A stretch of DNA of 64,000 nucleotides from Diatrype stigma. Lineage: Eukaryota > Ascomycota > Sordariomycetes > Xylariales > Diatrypaceae. The stretch covers positions 372,001-436,000 of the forward strand of contig JAKJXP020000032.1 in the NCBI GenBank assembly GCA_022225965.2. The letters are read 5' to 3'. The position numbers were made by a program, and so were the translations under genes. This document shows, piece after piece, positions 35,478 to 47,728 of this stretch. How positions within the stretch are numbered: position 1 is the stretch's first letter; the number at the start of each line of letters is the position of its first letter. A model generated the notes under the pieces. It did no database searches. It was not told the DNA's origin and saw only the letters and a list, made by a program, of their open reading frames with translations.

Positions 35478-38400
35478 CTCGGTCGCTATGAGTCCCCTTT
35501 TCAGGACCGCCTGTCTCGATGAGCTTTTCGTCTGATTCGATGTCGTATCGCAAACTTTGATCTGTCGCGTGTTTTGGTGTCGGTGCTGTGGGGCTAGCGG
35601 GGACTCGACACTGTCATGTGAATGAGGCTATTCCCACGACCAGTCGAGTTGAGCGTTTCTGTGTGTGTCCTCGCACATTCGCATGCGCATGCAAACCAGA
35701 AGGCAACGTCGTCTTGCGGCACGCAGGCACATGGACCATACATATATATACCTACGTATATATTTATGTATATATTTATAGGATTCGAAGATCATGTGCT
35801 GAAAGCGGCACAAGCTTCACTTCTATGGGCTAGTCAACCGTTCGTCGCTGATAAGGATCGAAATTTCCCAAAGTTCCGCAATATTCAGCTTCCGGGGCCA
35901 GCCCTGGCCCCCGTCCAGCCCAGCCTAGCCAGCCACTTAGAGTTCCAGCAAAGCGACCATGTGGGGGGAGATCCCCGTACTGGAGCCTTCATGCTGCGCG
36001 GCACAGCGGGTCTAGCCGATAACGTTAACGAGAGTCGGGGTCAGTCGGGGTTGCTGTGCTGGTGTCGCTGTGTCGCTGTGTCGCCGTGTCGCTGTGCCGC
36101 CGGGACGCCGGGAAACACCCCTTGCAGCCCTTGGAATACCCTGAAAGAAGAAGGCCAAAGGTGAGTTTTTGCGATTGGGACCCATGCTCGCAATACTTGG
36201 GTATATGAAGTATCCTTTCTTAATCCTTTGTCGCGTGTTTCCCGTGTGCTAGGCCAACCCCGAAGAAACTGTAGGTCATAAGTGCCTATCAATCCCTGGG
36301 GATGTGATAAGGGGATGAGGTGAGCCTACCTAAGTAGGTACTTTAGTTGTCTATACTCCAGCTGTCTAGGCATCTGGGTAGCTTCGGTAGCGCCGTCCAC
36401 TGCCGTAGCGACACTGCCATAGCGACAAGGGGTATCCAAGTATCCAGGTGCCTCAGTAGGTACATACCTAGGTATGTAGTTATTGATCGCTCGTGCATGG
36501 ATATTTGTCAGAAAGTGGTGTCAAAACGTGGTAGGAGATGCTGTATGTACCTATGCTGCTATGCTGCTATGGCTGATAACTACTAGTAGGTATGGCTGAT
36601 GAGCTGCTAACTAAGCTGCCAAGATAGCGGGCAGATCCACTAACCTTCGCTAAAACGTAGCGACCTCACCACAATCTTCAGTCCCACGCTCCTTATCAAT
36701 CATCAACGCCGTGATTATATCAACATATCGAGTAATCTGCGCCCGTAATCTATGTAGCGGCAAATGTTGCAAGCCGTCGCGTACTATGTACGCCTTGCGT
36801 ACGCCGTCGTGGTATCTCTGGGGTAGCCGAACGCCGTTGACTTCAGCGCAGTCCGGGTGACGCCGTCCTCCTACGAAGTGCCTTCGAATATAGCCGATTC
36901 GTTATCTATCAACTGCCTCGGTCGACAGGAACGAATGCTGGGCTTGGAGTTGTTAGTGATGAGATCAGCCGTGTATGATGAAGCCTTATCTCTCTATCTT
37001 ATCTGGGTCTGGGACCCTTTCTAAGTTATTACATAAGGCGCTTTACTTGGTCTCCCAGTGATCGTTGAACGAGGTTAATCTGCTGTCCCAAGTTTCACCG
37101 TGTCAGAGCAGAGTTGTATTCCAGTAAGTCATCCGAGAATCTGTCTATCTATTTGGGAAAAGCTAATGAAATCCAAGACTTACCCTCATGTTCAACCCTC
37201 AAAAACCTTACAAATGCTCGTTCAAGCATGAGATCACATCAACATACCGAACCGGCGTGTTCTAGTATGATTGTGAGCTCTACGATTACCCTATTGAATG
37301 AATATTTACCAGGGCAGTTCAAAGTTACAGCTTACGACTCAGAATAACATTGCCACGTAGTCTTGCAGCTTTTAAGACATGTCCTTCTCGTCAGGGAGGC
37401 CGTGAGATCAGCAGACATCTAGTTTCGTGGCCTTATGAAGCTTTCAGCCCGGATTCATGAGTTTTTCGGCCAGTCTCATTAATCTGTTTGCTCCGAAATA
37501 AAGACTTCACGCCACCGCTGTCGCAAAAACAGACATCAATCCTGTTGGTTGTATACCATGACCGTCTGAATGCGAAACAGCAAGGTCACAGACAGGTGCT
37601 ACAAATATCCACTGGTCTCGCTTGGCTGCGTACTGGTTCATTCGAACTACTGTATTGAAGCCCTGGAGACCTGTATACCTTCATTGCCTTAGTCGAAGGC
37701 CCATATACAACATGGTGAAGAGCTAATATACAGGCCGGGTGGGTGAGTATGACCTTAAGCAACCTACATAAGCCACATAAGCCTCATCGTCATAGCAGGC
37801 CGATGTTGTTTCAGCCACCGCTTGTTACTACCTATCGCTGAAGAAGTTTAGTCCGATGCGGCGTCAGAATGGACTGGTCACGGGGTCAGTGTCTTTCTCT
37901 ATATTGATAGATCCCATACCTCGAGAAGGGGGGATCTCACCAGCTCACCAGGACACAGACCCTTTCCCACTAGAACACTCGTTCCAGCGACATGTTCTTG
38001 ATGGCTCAGGCCGCTCATTCAGCCTCTGAGCTACTTCGCGGACTTCATACCTTCACGGCCCGGAATTGAAGAACCTATGGTGAGAAACTGCACAAATCTG
38101 GACCACTTTTTCTCATTGGCAGCGACAACAGGATGAATAGTCGACGGATAAGCCCGTGGAACGCCCAGTATACGTGTGGTCATCGGTGTATTCGCCTAAA
38201 TAACGACATCTGATTTGTCAACTGAACACATCGACTAAATCTAACTTTGGCCTCTTTTGATCTTGTTGGAATATATTGTTTCATTGCCCCCCTGGAGCAT
38301 TTTAGAACGGCAACGGTAACTTTGCAATGACGGCTTCAGACAGGGAGTTTAGGTATGGCATACATCACAGTCGTTCCCGATTGCTAGATACTGTCTAGAG

Positions 38401-39631
38401 GCTCTACTTCTTCACAAACCTTGATTTGTGCACCTCGGTCTAGAACTGGCTCCTGTCCTTAGTGTCCGAGTCTTCCGCTGCCTACTAGATTCTTAGAACG
38501 TGACTTTCACTGATGATGCTGGCCTTCTGGATATATCCAGGAGCCCACGTGGAAAATCCAATCAGGGTAGAAAGATTCGTAGTGGTCTCTTATTAGTGGT
38601 TCATTCACATACCATAGTATACAGTCTAATGGTCGCCTCCGTGTCCTGGGTCCACTTGGGATGGCTAACTAACCGCAAGCTTTCAACCCGGATGCTGAAC
38701 CTTCCGTGGAATTTTGCGTCACCGCGCATGGAAACAGTGAAATTACTGCAAACTACAGCGAGCCTTCAGCTAATACGATCTTACTATGGATGGGATTGGA
38801 TGCCGGCCAGGTAAACGGCGGCAGGTAGCGTCGGGTAGAATCTTCAGGGGTGATTTGAGATCTTGGTTACCAAGCTCATCTATACTACAAGGGCAGAGGT
38901 GGCCGGCAGGGGTTAGAATCTTATTCCCCGGCCCGTGAGCGGGCAGATCACCGCTAGAGCCTCAATCGTCAGTCAACAACCTCGGGGTATGCCAAGACGC
39001 ATACGCCCAAGCACAGAGCGTTAGTTCTTTCGCTTGTTGGGTTACTTGAAAAGTCATTGGTCGTCTCATGCTAATTGATTCCTCTGCTCATGATATTCTA
39101 GCATGGTAGCTGTATCAGACGTTGTGATCAAGATCAGAGAGATGCGGACTTCAAGACATGACCACAGATAGCCACTACCAATAGACCGGACGGCCAGATG
39201 ACGTGCATTAACGATAATAGCACGTCCAATGAGATCGAAGTGTTTTCTCAGCTGTCAAGCCCCTCCAGGGAGAGCCCGCTTGCCTACGGGGATTTATACT
39301 AATCAGGACTAATCTCATAACGGAGTGAACTTGAATATCCAATGGCCCATGGCCAACTTCGCCCTTCAGTCGAAAATCCAGGTCGTTAGTTTGGCTCTGA
39401 CTTAGTTTCCGGGTAATTCATTGCCATCATGGCTTTGTGCCAGGTCTACGTCAGTGTTGCTCGCGATCGATCTCGCCTTATGGAGATGAATCGAGGAGAC
39501 AAAAGTCCGGGTGTCTAAGATGTCTATATAACCTCCGTGTTCCCTCAGTCACAAGAGAATCCATCCATCTCCACGTTGCGTACAGGTCGATTATCAGATA
39601 TACATCGTTTGGCCATTGCCACCTCAATAAA
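35478..39631. other. 4.2-kb gene desert
   Basis: No supported gene. The first part holds the permease promoter and an AT-rich TATATA/TATGTA stretch (35743-35785). A GTGTCGCT-type octamer repeat follows at 36063-36100, and TAGGTA palindromes lie near 36325 and 36450-36470. Frames at 37114-37347 and 38500-38814 lack recognisable domains. The final ~150 nt lead into the peroxygenase gene. Confidence 0.55.
36063..36100. repeat. GTGTCGCT octamer short tandem repeat
   Basis: About four to five imperfect copies of an eight-base unit (TGTCGCTG with C/T changes) in the spacer upstream of the purine permease. It is non-coding as far as I can tell. Confidence 0.75.
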
Positions 39632-41278
39632 ATGCGGACCGCCCTCCTTTACGCTGCGTTCAGCGTGTCATCCCTCTCCGCCTTTCCATGGATGGCCCCA
39701 GGGGGAATGGAAGCTTTGCTCAACCACCCAGATGCACGACAGGAGGTTCATCGACGGATACAAGAGTACCAAGCAGGAGAGGCAGTAAAGCAGCCTAAGC
39801 CTCGTCAGCTGGGTACGGGCTTGGTAGGTGGCGTAGTAGACCTGCTAGGTGGGACAGTCGAGGCGCTTGTGGATAATGTACTCGGTCTCATCCCGACAGC
39901 CGACGCGGTAGAAGGACTGGATCGGTTTCCTGAGGGTATGAGAGAACCTTGACACCTCAGTGACTTATACTAGGACATAAGCTAACAGAATCCCAGATGA
40001 ATACCCCTTCGAAACACCGGGCTCTACCGATCAACGTGGGCCCTGCCCAGGTCTGAACACTCTTGCCAACCATGGCTGTAAGCACACAACTTCGCCCAGA
40101 CTACCGATTGCTTTACGACACTAACATTCTTCTATAGACATTCCTCGGAGCGGGATCGCCACCGTTGGGGAGATAAACGCGGCAACAGCGAGGGTGTTCA
40201 ATATGGCACCTGACCTCTCATCACTGCTTGCTGTCGGTGGTGCCCTCGATGGCGGCGATATTCTTTCGCAGAAGATGAGCATCGGTGGGCCCGACGACCG
40301 TGTTGGGGTTCTCAACGGTGCACTCAACGACATTTTCGGTACCCCGTCTGGAATCTCGGGTCATGGTAAGTTGCGCTAAACCTCTGAAAACAGCCAAAGA
40401 AAAAAGAAAGGGGAGAGAGATGGGGCAGCGTATTGGGACATTCCTTTGCTAATAGGTATTTTCTATGTACAGGCAAGTTCAACGAAGGCGACGCCTCGGC
40501 TACCCGCGAGGACTTCTACATCGATGGCGACAATATCTCGTTCCGACCCGAATACTTCAAGCAGATGCACCAGCAGGCTCTAGCCAAGGGCAACGGTACC
40601 TACAGTGTAGGCGCCATCAAGGAGCACTTCAAGAACCGATACGCGGCTTCCAAGGCGGCCAACAGCCAGTTCTACTTCAACCTCCCCAGCGCCGCCGTCG
40701 TTATGGGAGCGTACTACTTCATCCCGGGCTTCTTCTCGAACGGCACCATCGGCGCCGGCGGCATCGCCAACGAGGCATCCATCACGTCCTTCTACGGCGC
40801 CAAGCCCGACCGTGAGGGCGCCTGGGACGACCCGGAGTTGACCTACACGCACGTGCCTGAGCGTATCCCCGAAGCCGGATGGTACCGCCGCTCCACTCCC
40901 ATGACCGTTGTAGAGGCCGTTGCCGGCATCCTCGACGTCTACTTATACGCACTACCGCCGATTGGTGGGTCTGGCGCCGACGAGAGCTGGATCGTAGGCC
41001 CGCTCGACCTGCCTAGCGATCCGCAGGCATTTTCGTGCTTCCTGTACAACGCTATCTACGCCAACTTCCCGTCCGAGCTGTACAACAGCGTAGCGGCGCT
41101 TGAGGCAGTCCTTAATGGTGTCTCTGACCTCCTGGCTCCTGGATACAAGGCGTTGGGCTGTGATATCAACTATCCCGATGCCCAGGGTAATGCCTCGGCA
41201 TGGTCTGATTATGTTGACAAGTACACTGGCCCTGCCAAGACGGAGGCGACCGGTAGCGGGTGGTATGTGAAGGAGTAG
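39632..41278 (+). CDS. Secreted heme-thiolate peroxygenase/chloroperoxidase (peroxidase family 2)
   Basis: Exons 39632..39935, 39997..40077, 40138..40365 and 40473..41278 (introns of 61, 60 and 107 nt) give about 472 residues. The ATG at 39632 starts a signal peptide (MRTALLYAAFSVSSLSAF). The frame stays open further upstream, but that part is leader-like. Spliced exons read RGPCPGLNTLANHG-YIPRSGI, with the proximal heme-ligand cysteine at about C118 in the PCP motif. The distal EGDASATRED motif (about 209-218) holds the acid-base Glu. The 90-residue spacing and EGD wording fit the HTP superfamily, long unspecific-peroxygenase-like branch, rather than short EHD chloroperoxidases. Such enzymes use H2O2 to oxygenate or halogenate organic substrates outside the cell. 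Several N-glycosylation sequons (for example NGTY, NGTI) support secretion. Substrate unknown. Confidence 0.9.
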
Positions 41279-43001
41279 AATGTAACGCTAGAAGAAGAAT
41301 AATACGTCCGAAGGAGTTCCGGAGGAACTCCAAAGTAATTAGAAATAATCTTGAACTAATGTATATTAATGGCGAAGAATTCCATAGCCAAGTGTCTCGC
41401 AAACTCAACAGGCCCCCTCCCTCATTAAGGGGTATTAAGTCCCCTATTCCTCACCTTTCCAACTAGCTACTCATAAGCTGTCGTGTCGAGAACGGGCCAT
41501 AACGGTCAGATGTGTGCTGCAACTCCTTTAACAACTCATAGAGGTTTTCTTTCCCACCCTTTCCTGTAGTGTAACCTGACAGATACGGCATGACGTAGGG
41601 TACGTGCAGGATGATTCGAGAAGCGGTGTACGCAATCCTACAGCTTGGCATCAGAGCTTTGTGAACGGGATCCCGATGGAGCCGGGAGGGCTGGCGAGGG
41701 CTAACATGTTTCGTTTCAGCTTATGGAACGCCACGATGCTTTTATCGGTCCCAAGAGATTATGAGGACAATAGTCTACATGAGTCTTGCGATAGTGCCGT
41801 GCTCATATCTTCTCTGTCGTCATAGTGAACAGAGAATCTCCAGGGGTTGCTGAACTCGTTTATTGAACAAATTGGACACAATAACATGGTCCTCAGGGTC
41901 TCGACTTGACTCATGGATCTCTAGTTCCTTTGGCTAAGCCATCTCATCACATGTATCATTACTTCTGAGAGTCGATGCTGTTTGGACAGCATCTCGCTTT
42001 ATGCTCGTCGAGTACGGGATACATCTTTTCATCCTTGCATAAAGGCCCCTATTCATTTCGCTTGCGATACTCCGTGCCATTCTGAGTGGCTATGGTTCTA
42101 GAAGCGAGCTGAGAAGTTCTCAAGCAGCTAGCCCTGCAAGCAAGCAGCATGTGGCGGGCCATCCTGCAGCCATCTAAATTCTGGTTGGGGATACTATGAA
42201 AGATCGGCTCCGGAAGGGCCTGCCGGTTGTGTGCTGATCCGTCATTCACACGGATTTCTCAAGTTATCTCGATGCCGTGTAACATCTAGGCAAAGAACGG
42301 ACGAAGATTGCTTACCTATGACCTTGGTTCTAGCCATCGCTCCGGTCTTCGAACCTGGGTTCTGCTTTCCGTAGCGGCACCGGACCATGAGCTCAAGGAG
42401 AAGCGAGTGATAGGAGCGATTCCTATTCGAATAAAAGGAAACCAATCGACTGCGTCGTCGTCGTACCTGATGGTACTGATTAGCCCAGAATTATGTGATG
42501 TAAGCTTTCGCGTCTTGAGTCTGAATTGCCTATGCAACATGTACTTCATTATGAGCCACGATGTCTTGTCCCATAATAGACAAATTACACTACCTGGAGG
42601 GAGGGCGCGAGAGTAATGATCGAACCCTCGACATCTAAATGACCAGCCCATGTGAATCATCCCTGAATGGCATGGGTCACCATGAGGAATAGACACTGCG
42701 GCCAGCTACTCTAGAGTCCCGTCGATTTTGTTTGATAAATGCAGCATGCCTCATTGCGGCTCCTACCATGCAGTTAGGGAGATACGCTGATTGAAACTTC
42801 ACATGCGCCTATATATATTTGCTTCGAGGTATTAACCTGAACATCTTGGGATGCCACTAGCTACGCACCCATATTCCCTATCACGGCTAGGCATATTCCA
42901 TTCCGATTCTCATCGGCTCAGTGGACAATCCGAGCACGCCTATCCTACCTAATATACAACATCAGCACGTCTCTTGCTACATTCAAGGGAAGGACACCGA
43001 G
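41279..43001. other. Intergenic spacer
   Basis: 1.7 kb with no supported gene. Short frames only. An 8-bp inverted repeat near 42336/42413 was considered as a tRNA acceptor stem and rejected. Confidence 0.55.
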
Positions 43002-44069
43002 ATGCCTTGCAAGTTGGCCATCACATCCATCTCCCTCGGACGATGCTTCGCAGGTCATCCCCTAAGCCGTAGATTAGATCTTGCCCGTTCCTACGGCTAT
43101 CACGGCATCGAGATGTTCTACGAAGAGATTGTCCACATCGCGCAACAGCTACCTGGGGGTCTTACACAGGCGAATCAGCTCGAGGCAGCACGGATCATTG
43201 GTGGTATGTGTCGGAAGCGTCGACTGACCATACTATGCCTGCAGCCATTCTGGCACTTCGAAGGCTTGCTTGACCGCCAGGAACACGACAAGCGCTTGGT
43301 CGAGTTATCCTTCTGGTTCCAGCTAGCCAAGGCTCTCGACACCAACATGGTCCAGATCCCCAGCAACTTCCTCCCGGCCTCTAGGCTATTAAACGATACG
43401 GCACTCGTAGTGGCCGACCTCCGAAAAGCCGCGAACATGGGACTTCGGGAACGGCCGCCCATTCGGTTCGTATACGAAGCGCTGTGCTGGGGTACGCATT
43501 GCGACGTCTGGGAGAAGAGCTGGGAGATCGTCCGGGCCGTCGACCGACCGAACTTTGGCCTCTGTCTAGATACCTTCAACATCGCCGGGCGGATCTATGC
43601 CGACCCGGCGGCACCCACAGCGCGAACCCCGGACTGTCGCGAGGCAATACAGAAGTCCCTCAAACGTCTCACCTCGACTGTGGATGTCCGTAAAGTCTTC
43701 GGCGTCCAGATTGTCGACGCAGAGCGCCTCGCCAAGCCTCTGATCCAGGGCCACGAGTTCTACGATGCGGAACAACCGTCTCGCATGAGCTGGTCCCGAA
43801 ACTGCAGGCTGTTCTACGGCGAGAAGGACCGAGGAGCGTACTTGCCCGTCACGGAAATCTCGCGAGCCATCTTCCAGGGTCTTGGGTTCGAAGGCTGGGT
43901 GAGCATGGAGGTTTTCCACCGAAGGATGTCTGATGCGGACGAGAGCGTACCTCGGGAACTAGCGCAACGAGGTGCGGTCGCTTGGGAAAAGCTCGTCAGG
44001 GACATGGGTCTGCTTGTCGAGGGGGTAGACACTGCACCTGGCTTGAAATACGCAGGCAGGCAGGGTTGA
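43002..44069 (+). CDS. qutC/qa-4: 3-dehydroshikimate dehydratase (QutC/Qa-4 type)
   Basis: This is a single exon. I chose the ATG at 43002 (MPCKLAITSISLGRC) because fungal QutC/Qa-4 proteins begin this way. An earlier in-frame start at 42921 would add 27 non-conserved residues. The product is 355 residues, close to the 359 of Neurospora QA-4. It is a TIM-barrel of the sugar-phosphate isomerase/AP endonuclease-2 fold. Family segments are GYHGIEMFYEEI, LCLQPFWHFEGL, VYEALCWGTHCDVWE, NFGLCLDTFNIAGR and GWVSMEVFHR. The Glu/Asp/His residues in these are the expected metal ligands. The enzyme converts 3-dehydroshikimate to protocatechuate in the cytosolic quinate catabolic pathway. No other quinate-cluster gene (dehydrogenase, dehydroquinase, permease, regulators) is within the window, so the copy is isolated here. 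Confidence 0.9.
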   Translation: MPCKLAITSISLGRCFAGHPLSRRLDLARSYGYHGIEMFYEEIVHIAQQLPGGLTQANQLEAARIIGGMCRKRRLTILCLQPFWHFEGLLDRQEHDKRLVELSFWFQLAKALDTNMVQIPSNFLPASRLLNDTALVVADLRKAANMGLRERPPIRFVYEALCWGTHCDVWEKSWEIVRAVDRPNFGLCLDTFNIAGRIYADPAAPTARTPDCREAIQKSLKRLTSTVDVRKVFGVQIVDAERLAKPLIQGHEFYDAEQPSRMSWSRNCRLFYGEKDRGAYLPVTEISRAIFQGLGFEGWVSMEVFHRRMSDADESVPRELAQRGAVAWEKLVRDMGLLVEGVDTAPGLKYAGRQG

Positions 44070-44942
44070 TTGATTGAACCCCGAGGAATGGCTAGGTAGA
44101 CTTCACGCTGGCCACAGCATAGGAAGTAGTTAGAGCAAAGTCAGGGAGTTAGTTCTACGGTCATTACCATGTGTAGCCTGCAATAGCGATGCAGGATGTA
44201 CCGCCCTTTGTACACTGTGGATTGGGTAGGCTCGGCCGAAAAAGGGGTTACTCATTACCCCCTAACTCCTCCATAACGCCCCTTTCAGCGTCTATCCAAG
44301 TATCGAGATAGGTTACTATATATTACTTGGAGCCTCGAATGCGACTTGCATATGATCTACCTACCTTCGCTATCTAGACACGCTCATGGAAATATCTTGT
44401 GCAGGGTCTTGGTAGAGATCGAAGACTATATTGACACATACTCCAACCTGACGCCTAACAGCCGCAGCCCTAAGGACTTAAGTGCTATATACATACATGC
44501 ATACATACATACAGGTATGTGGTGAATTAAGGGCCGAAGCAATAGGGGTAAAGAGACCTACCCCACACTGCCCACACTGCCCACACTGCCCACACGAGCT
44601 GAAGCTACCCCGCACTTTGACTCTTATGCTGACAATATTCCGTCAATTTCACGTAATTTTTGGACCTGGAACGGACAATAGACTACTTAGGTACCTATAA
44701 GCATGCCAGGTATGCTACCTGGCTTGTACTCGCAAGCATGATAGCTGCACGTTGTTTGGGAGGAAGTACCTCTCTTCAACAGGCTCTGCACCGCCCCGCA
44801 AACTCGTTGGGCTGAATCGACCTTGGAGCCAGGAGGGGTATCTTCTTGTTTTTGGAGATTCTATGCTAAAAGACTACGAAGACACTGGGATGGATGGCCT
44901 ATCTTCTTTTATATTTTCTGCTGCCGCTACTGAGAGGACTGC
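44070..44942. other. Convergent intergenic spacer
   Basis: 0.9 kb between convergent genes. It contains CATA/CATG-rich sequence (about 44490-44520) and a nonamer tandem repeat (44562-44596). No gene supported. Confidence 0.55.
44562..44596. repeat. Nonamer tandem repeat CCCACACTG, ~4 copies
   Basis: Three exact head-to-tail copies of CCCACACTG plus one final partial copy in the spacer between the dehydroshikimate dehydratase and JIP5 genes. Confidence 0.9.
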
Positions 44943-46308
44943 CTAATCCAAGCCTCGAAACTTCAGGATGCCGTGGGCGCCGAGAGGCCCCAGTTCGGTC
45001 TTTCCCTTCTTCCTCTTCTTCTTGCGTTTCGAACCCTCATCACTGTCCGAGTCATCCGAGCCCTGATCCTTCTTGGACTGGTGACGCTTTCCGTTGCTGG
45101 TCGGCGGGGCACCAGCATTGTCGTCATCTGAGTCTGAAGCATCCGCCTCCTCCTCGTCGCTGTCGCTTTGGGATCCGTCGTCCGAATCATCGCCGCCGCC
45201 GAGATTTGGTGACTCTTGCCATATCTTGACCGTCTGACCTCCGCCGCTGATCAACCGGCCTTGCGAGTCGAAGTCTACACCGACGACAGCCTCGAATTCG
45301 TCATGTCGCAAGACACCCTCCACCTCCCGCCGCATGAGATCGACGATGCGCAAACTGCCATCTCCCACGCCGACCACGACCTTCTTGCTCCTCGTCAGCT
45401 CGTCGGGTACCTTGACGATGCAGTCGAGACTCTCGCCGCCGCCCTTGCCCGAGTCGACGATAACGCGGTCTTGTTGATCATCCCAGGCCCCCTTGTCCCA
45501 CAGGGTGAGGACCCCGCTGGCGGTGCCTGCTGCCACCACGCCGTTGTCCCTGTTCTTCTTGGGACCCATGCCAGGGATGAAGGTGGTGCACAGAAGCTCG
45601 TCCTCCTGATCGTCGCTGCGCACCAACACACCCCGTCGCAAGTCGGTGACGGCCAGGGTCGTGCCGCCCGTAGAAACCCACTGCTTGCTGTAGCCGCTCG
45701 TGCTCTCGGCCGAAGGCGGCAGCGGTGTGATGCTGGACACGAAGTCGTCGTGCGGGAAATGGGTCTGCTGTGGCTTCGAGGCGGCCAGGGCGCCGTCGCG
45801 TAGGTCTAGGAGGTGCAGCACGCCCGAGTCGCAGGCGAGCAGCAGGGTCTGAGGGGAAAGTACCCGCATGAGGGTTGGCGAGTCTGGTACGGACTTGGTC
45901 GAGGGGATGGCGATCTTGGATGCGACTTGGCCGGTGGCGGAGGAGAAGTGCTTGAGGAGAGAATCGGTGCCGGCCGAATATAGATCTGGTGGGAAGAAAC
46001 GCAATGGGGTTAGTTGTGTGTTGCTGCTGGACGTATTGTAGCAACTTACATTCGCCATCATTACTGAAAGCCAGACTCCGACAGCTGCCCTTGTGTCTCC
46101 TTGTGCGCCAGACGGTGTCGACAGTCCCTCTGCCGTCTGAAAGCACGCTCACGTCGGCATCGTCTTCGCCCGACTTCTCGGCGGCGGGGAGGCGGAAGCA
46201 TTCGACATGGCCGGTGGAGAGCCCGACGGCTAAGAGTGGTTCTGTCGGGTGCAGGGCCTGGGTGAAAAGATCGGCCTTCAGAGGTAGTGTACACAGGTTT
46301 TCGAACAT
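44943..46308 (-). CDS. jip5: WD-repeat protein JIP5 (WDR55 homologue)
   Basis: Minus-strand exon 1 is 46308..46050 and exon 2 is 45985..44943, with a 64-nt intron (GTAAGT...CACCAG). The junction gives [18 protein letters not shown], a WD-repeat strand. The product has about 433 residues. The start [15 protein letters not shown] is the standard JIP5 N-terminus. A seven-bladed WD40 propeller covers about residues 1-320. It is followed by a strongly acidic Ser/Asp tract ([15 protein letters not shown]), a Lys-rich segment ([10 protein letters not shown]) and the conserved end [12 protein letters not shown]5/WDR55 is a nucleolar protein needed for 60S ribosome biogenesis and interacts with condensin-related factors in yeast. 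The acidic and basic tail fits nucleolar targeting. Confidence 0.94.
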
Positions 46309-47728
46309 GGCGGGCGTACGTATTGTATCGTATCTTGGTTGAGGAATCGGTCGAGGTCTTAGAAGGCCAATGGCGTGAAGTGTCGGAGCACTCGTAACAA
46401 TTAAGGTTCAATTGAGTCTATATCCAACTTTTTTGCAATTTCCGTTGTCGGCATTGTCTTTCGGTCTTGAACTCGGTCTCTACTCCATGATTGGTGAACT
46501 TGCTCCCTAGGCGCGTAGCTACCTAGGTAGGTAATGGTGAATACAGGTGCAGGTGGTGAATGCAGGTGGTGGATGGAACCTCGGGACCCCGAAATGGGCT
46601 GATGAATTTGCGGACGGGGAAAATGACCGCGACGAGGCTGAGGCGAGCTGAAAGCTGGGAGTTCATTGGTTCGGGTTGGGCCGTTAGTTGAGCTAGAGGT
46701 TGAGCTAGACTATATGGAGTTCATGCAGTATGTGGGTGTTCACTCTAATCACCTCATCATCTAATCTTATCTTATCTTGGGTTCACTAAGCTCTTGGGAT
46801 CCTGCGACGCCATGGAAATAAACTTCCAAGGTTCGAAGTATGTTGCTGGAGGAATTCACGGATTTATGGAGTTATTGACAAAATACTCTGCAGTCTCGTT
46901 GAAAGCCTGAAGTGAGATCACACCGAAATGAACCATGAACAGCTCGGGCGTGGGGCCGAGACGGAGCGGGCTGGACATATTGGATGGATACATGCAGACA
47001 CAGACACGTGCTAACACACGTGGCCTAATGCTGCCATCGTTATGGACAGAACCCAAGGGGCTGGTTAGTGCCATCTCCGACTTCCTTCACGATTTTTACT
47101 AGGGCTCCCTGGGCAGTCTCTATGATCGCCAACCCAGCTCCCCGAGCGGGGAAGCATTTCCATCATCGCTGCTCTCTGATGTGCCCCTTGACTGCGTCTC
47201 GGTCGGAGACACAACGCGAACAAAGGAATGGCAGGCTTGTCAGGATAGCTAGGACGTAATGCTACTAGACTACATGGTAGCATGCTCGGCAGCGCGCTGA
47301 AACCTGCTGTTGCAATCGGCGCATGCTTCTAAACATATCGACCAGACGTCGATCCGCATGCATGCCATGACTTGATCTAACTTATGCTATTGGGCAAGGT
47401 CACCGAGCTACACTTCCAGCCCCTGAAAACTCAACCATGTTGCGGGGGCATTCGTAGTAGGATGATACCCAGTTCTGAAGTTCCGACCTCAGGAGATAGC
47501 CTCGCCAGCTTACGGAAGCTTGATTATAAAAGCCTGGTCTCCTGCTCTTACCTCTAGCTTCTCCTGCTCCGCCCCCTACCATCCGCTTCCCCCCTTCGCA
47601 GCTTCAAACAGCTCTTAATTCGCCCAGCTAGGCTAGGCGTGATAAGCTTCGACTCTAGGAGTTCATTGAAACTCTACCGATGGTGTCAGAGTCAGGTTCT
47701 TCGTAGCGGCTGGGTTCATCGGCTAATC
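46309..47728. other. Divergent promoter region JIP5-GDPD
   Basis: 1.4 kb with both neighbours transcribed away from it. A TAGCTACCTAGGTAGGTA palindrome sits near 46514-46531, and ATCTTATCTTATCTT is at about 46761-46777. No gene supported. Confidence 0.55.

Noticed and set aside
35588..36164. Overlapping 81- and 180-codon plus-strand frames upstream of the permease
   Set aside because: They cover AT-rich TATATA and octamer repeats, with no domain and no homology that I recognise.
39437..39631. N-terminal extension of the peroxygenase frame
   Set aside because: It would bury the signal peptide 65 residues inside the protein. The 39632 start gives a normal secretory N-terminus.
42336..42420. 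8-bp inverted repeat (ATCGCTCC/GGAGCGAT) with TTCGAA nearby, possible type-II tRNA
   Set aside because: The 83-nt spacing fits a long tRNA, but the T arm does not pair, the D loop lacks GG and no anticodon arm is clear.
42590..42660. GGGTTCGATC on the minus strand resembling a tRNA B box
   Set aside because: Flanking stems do not pair and no acceptor stem was found.
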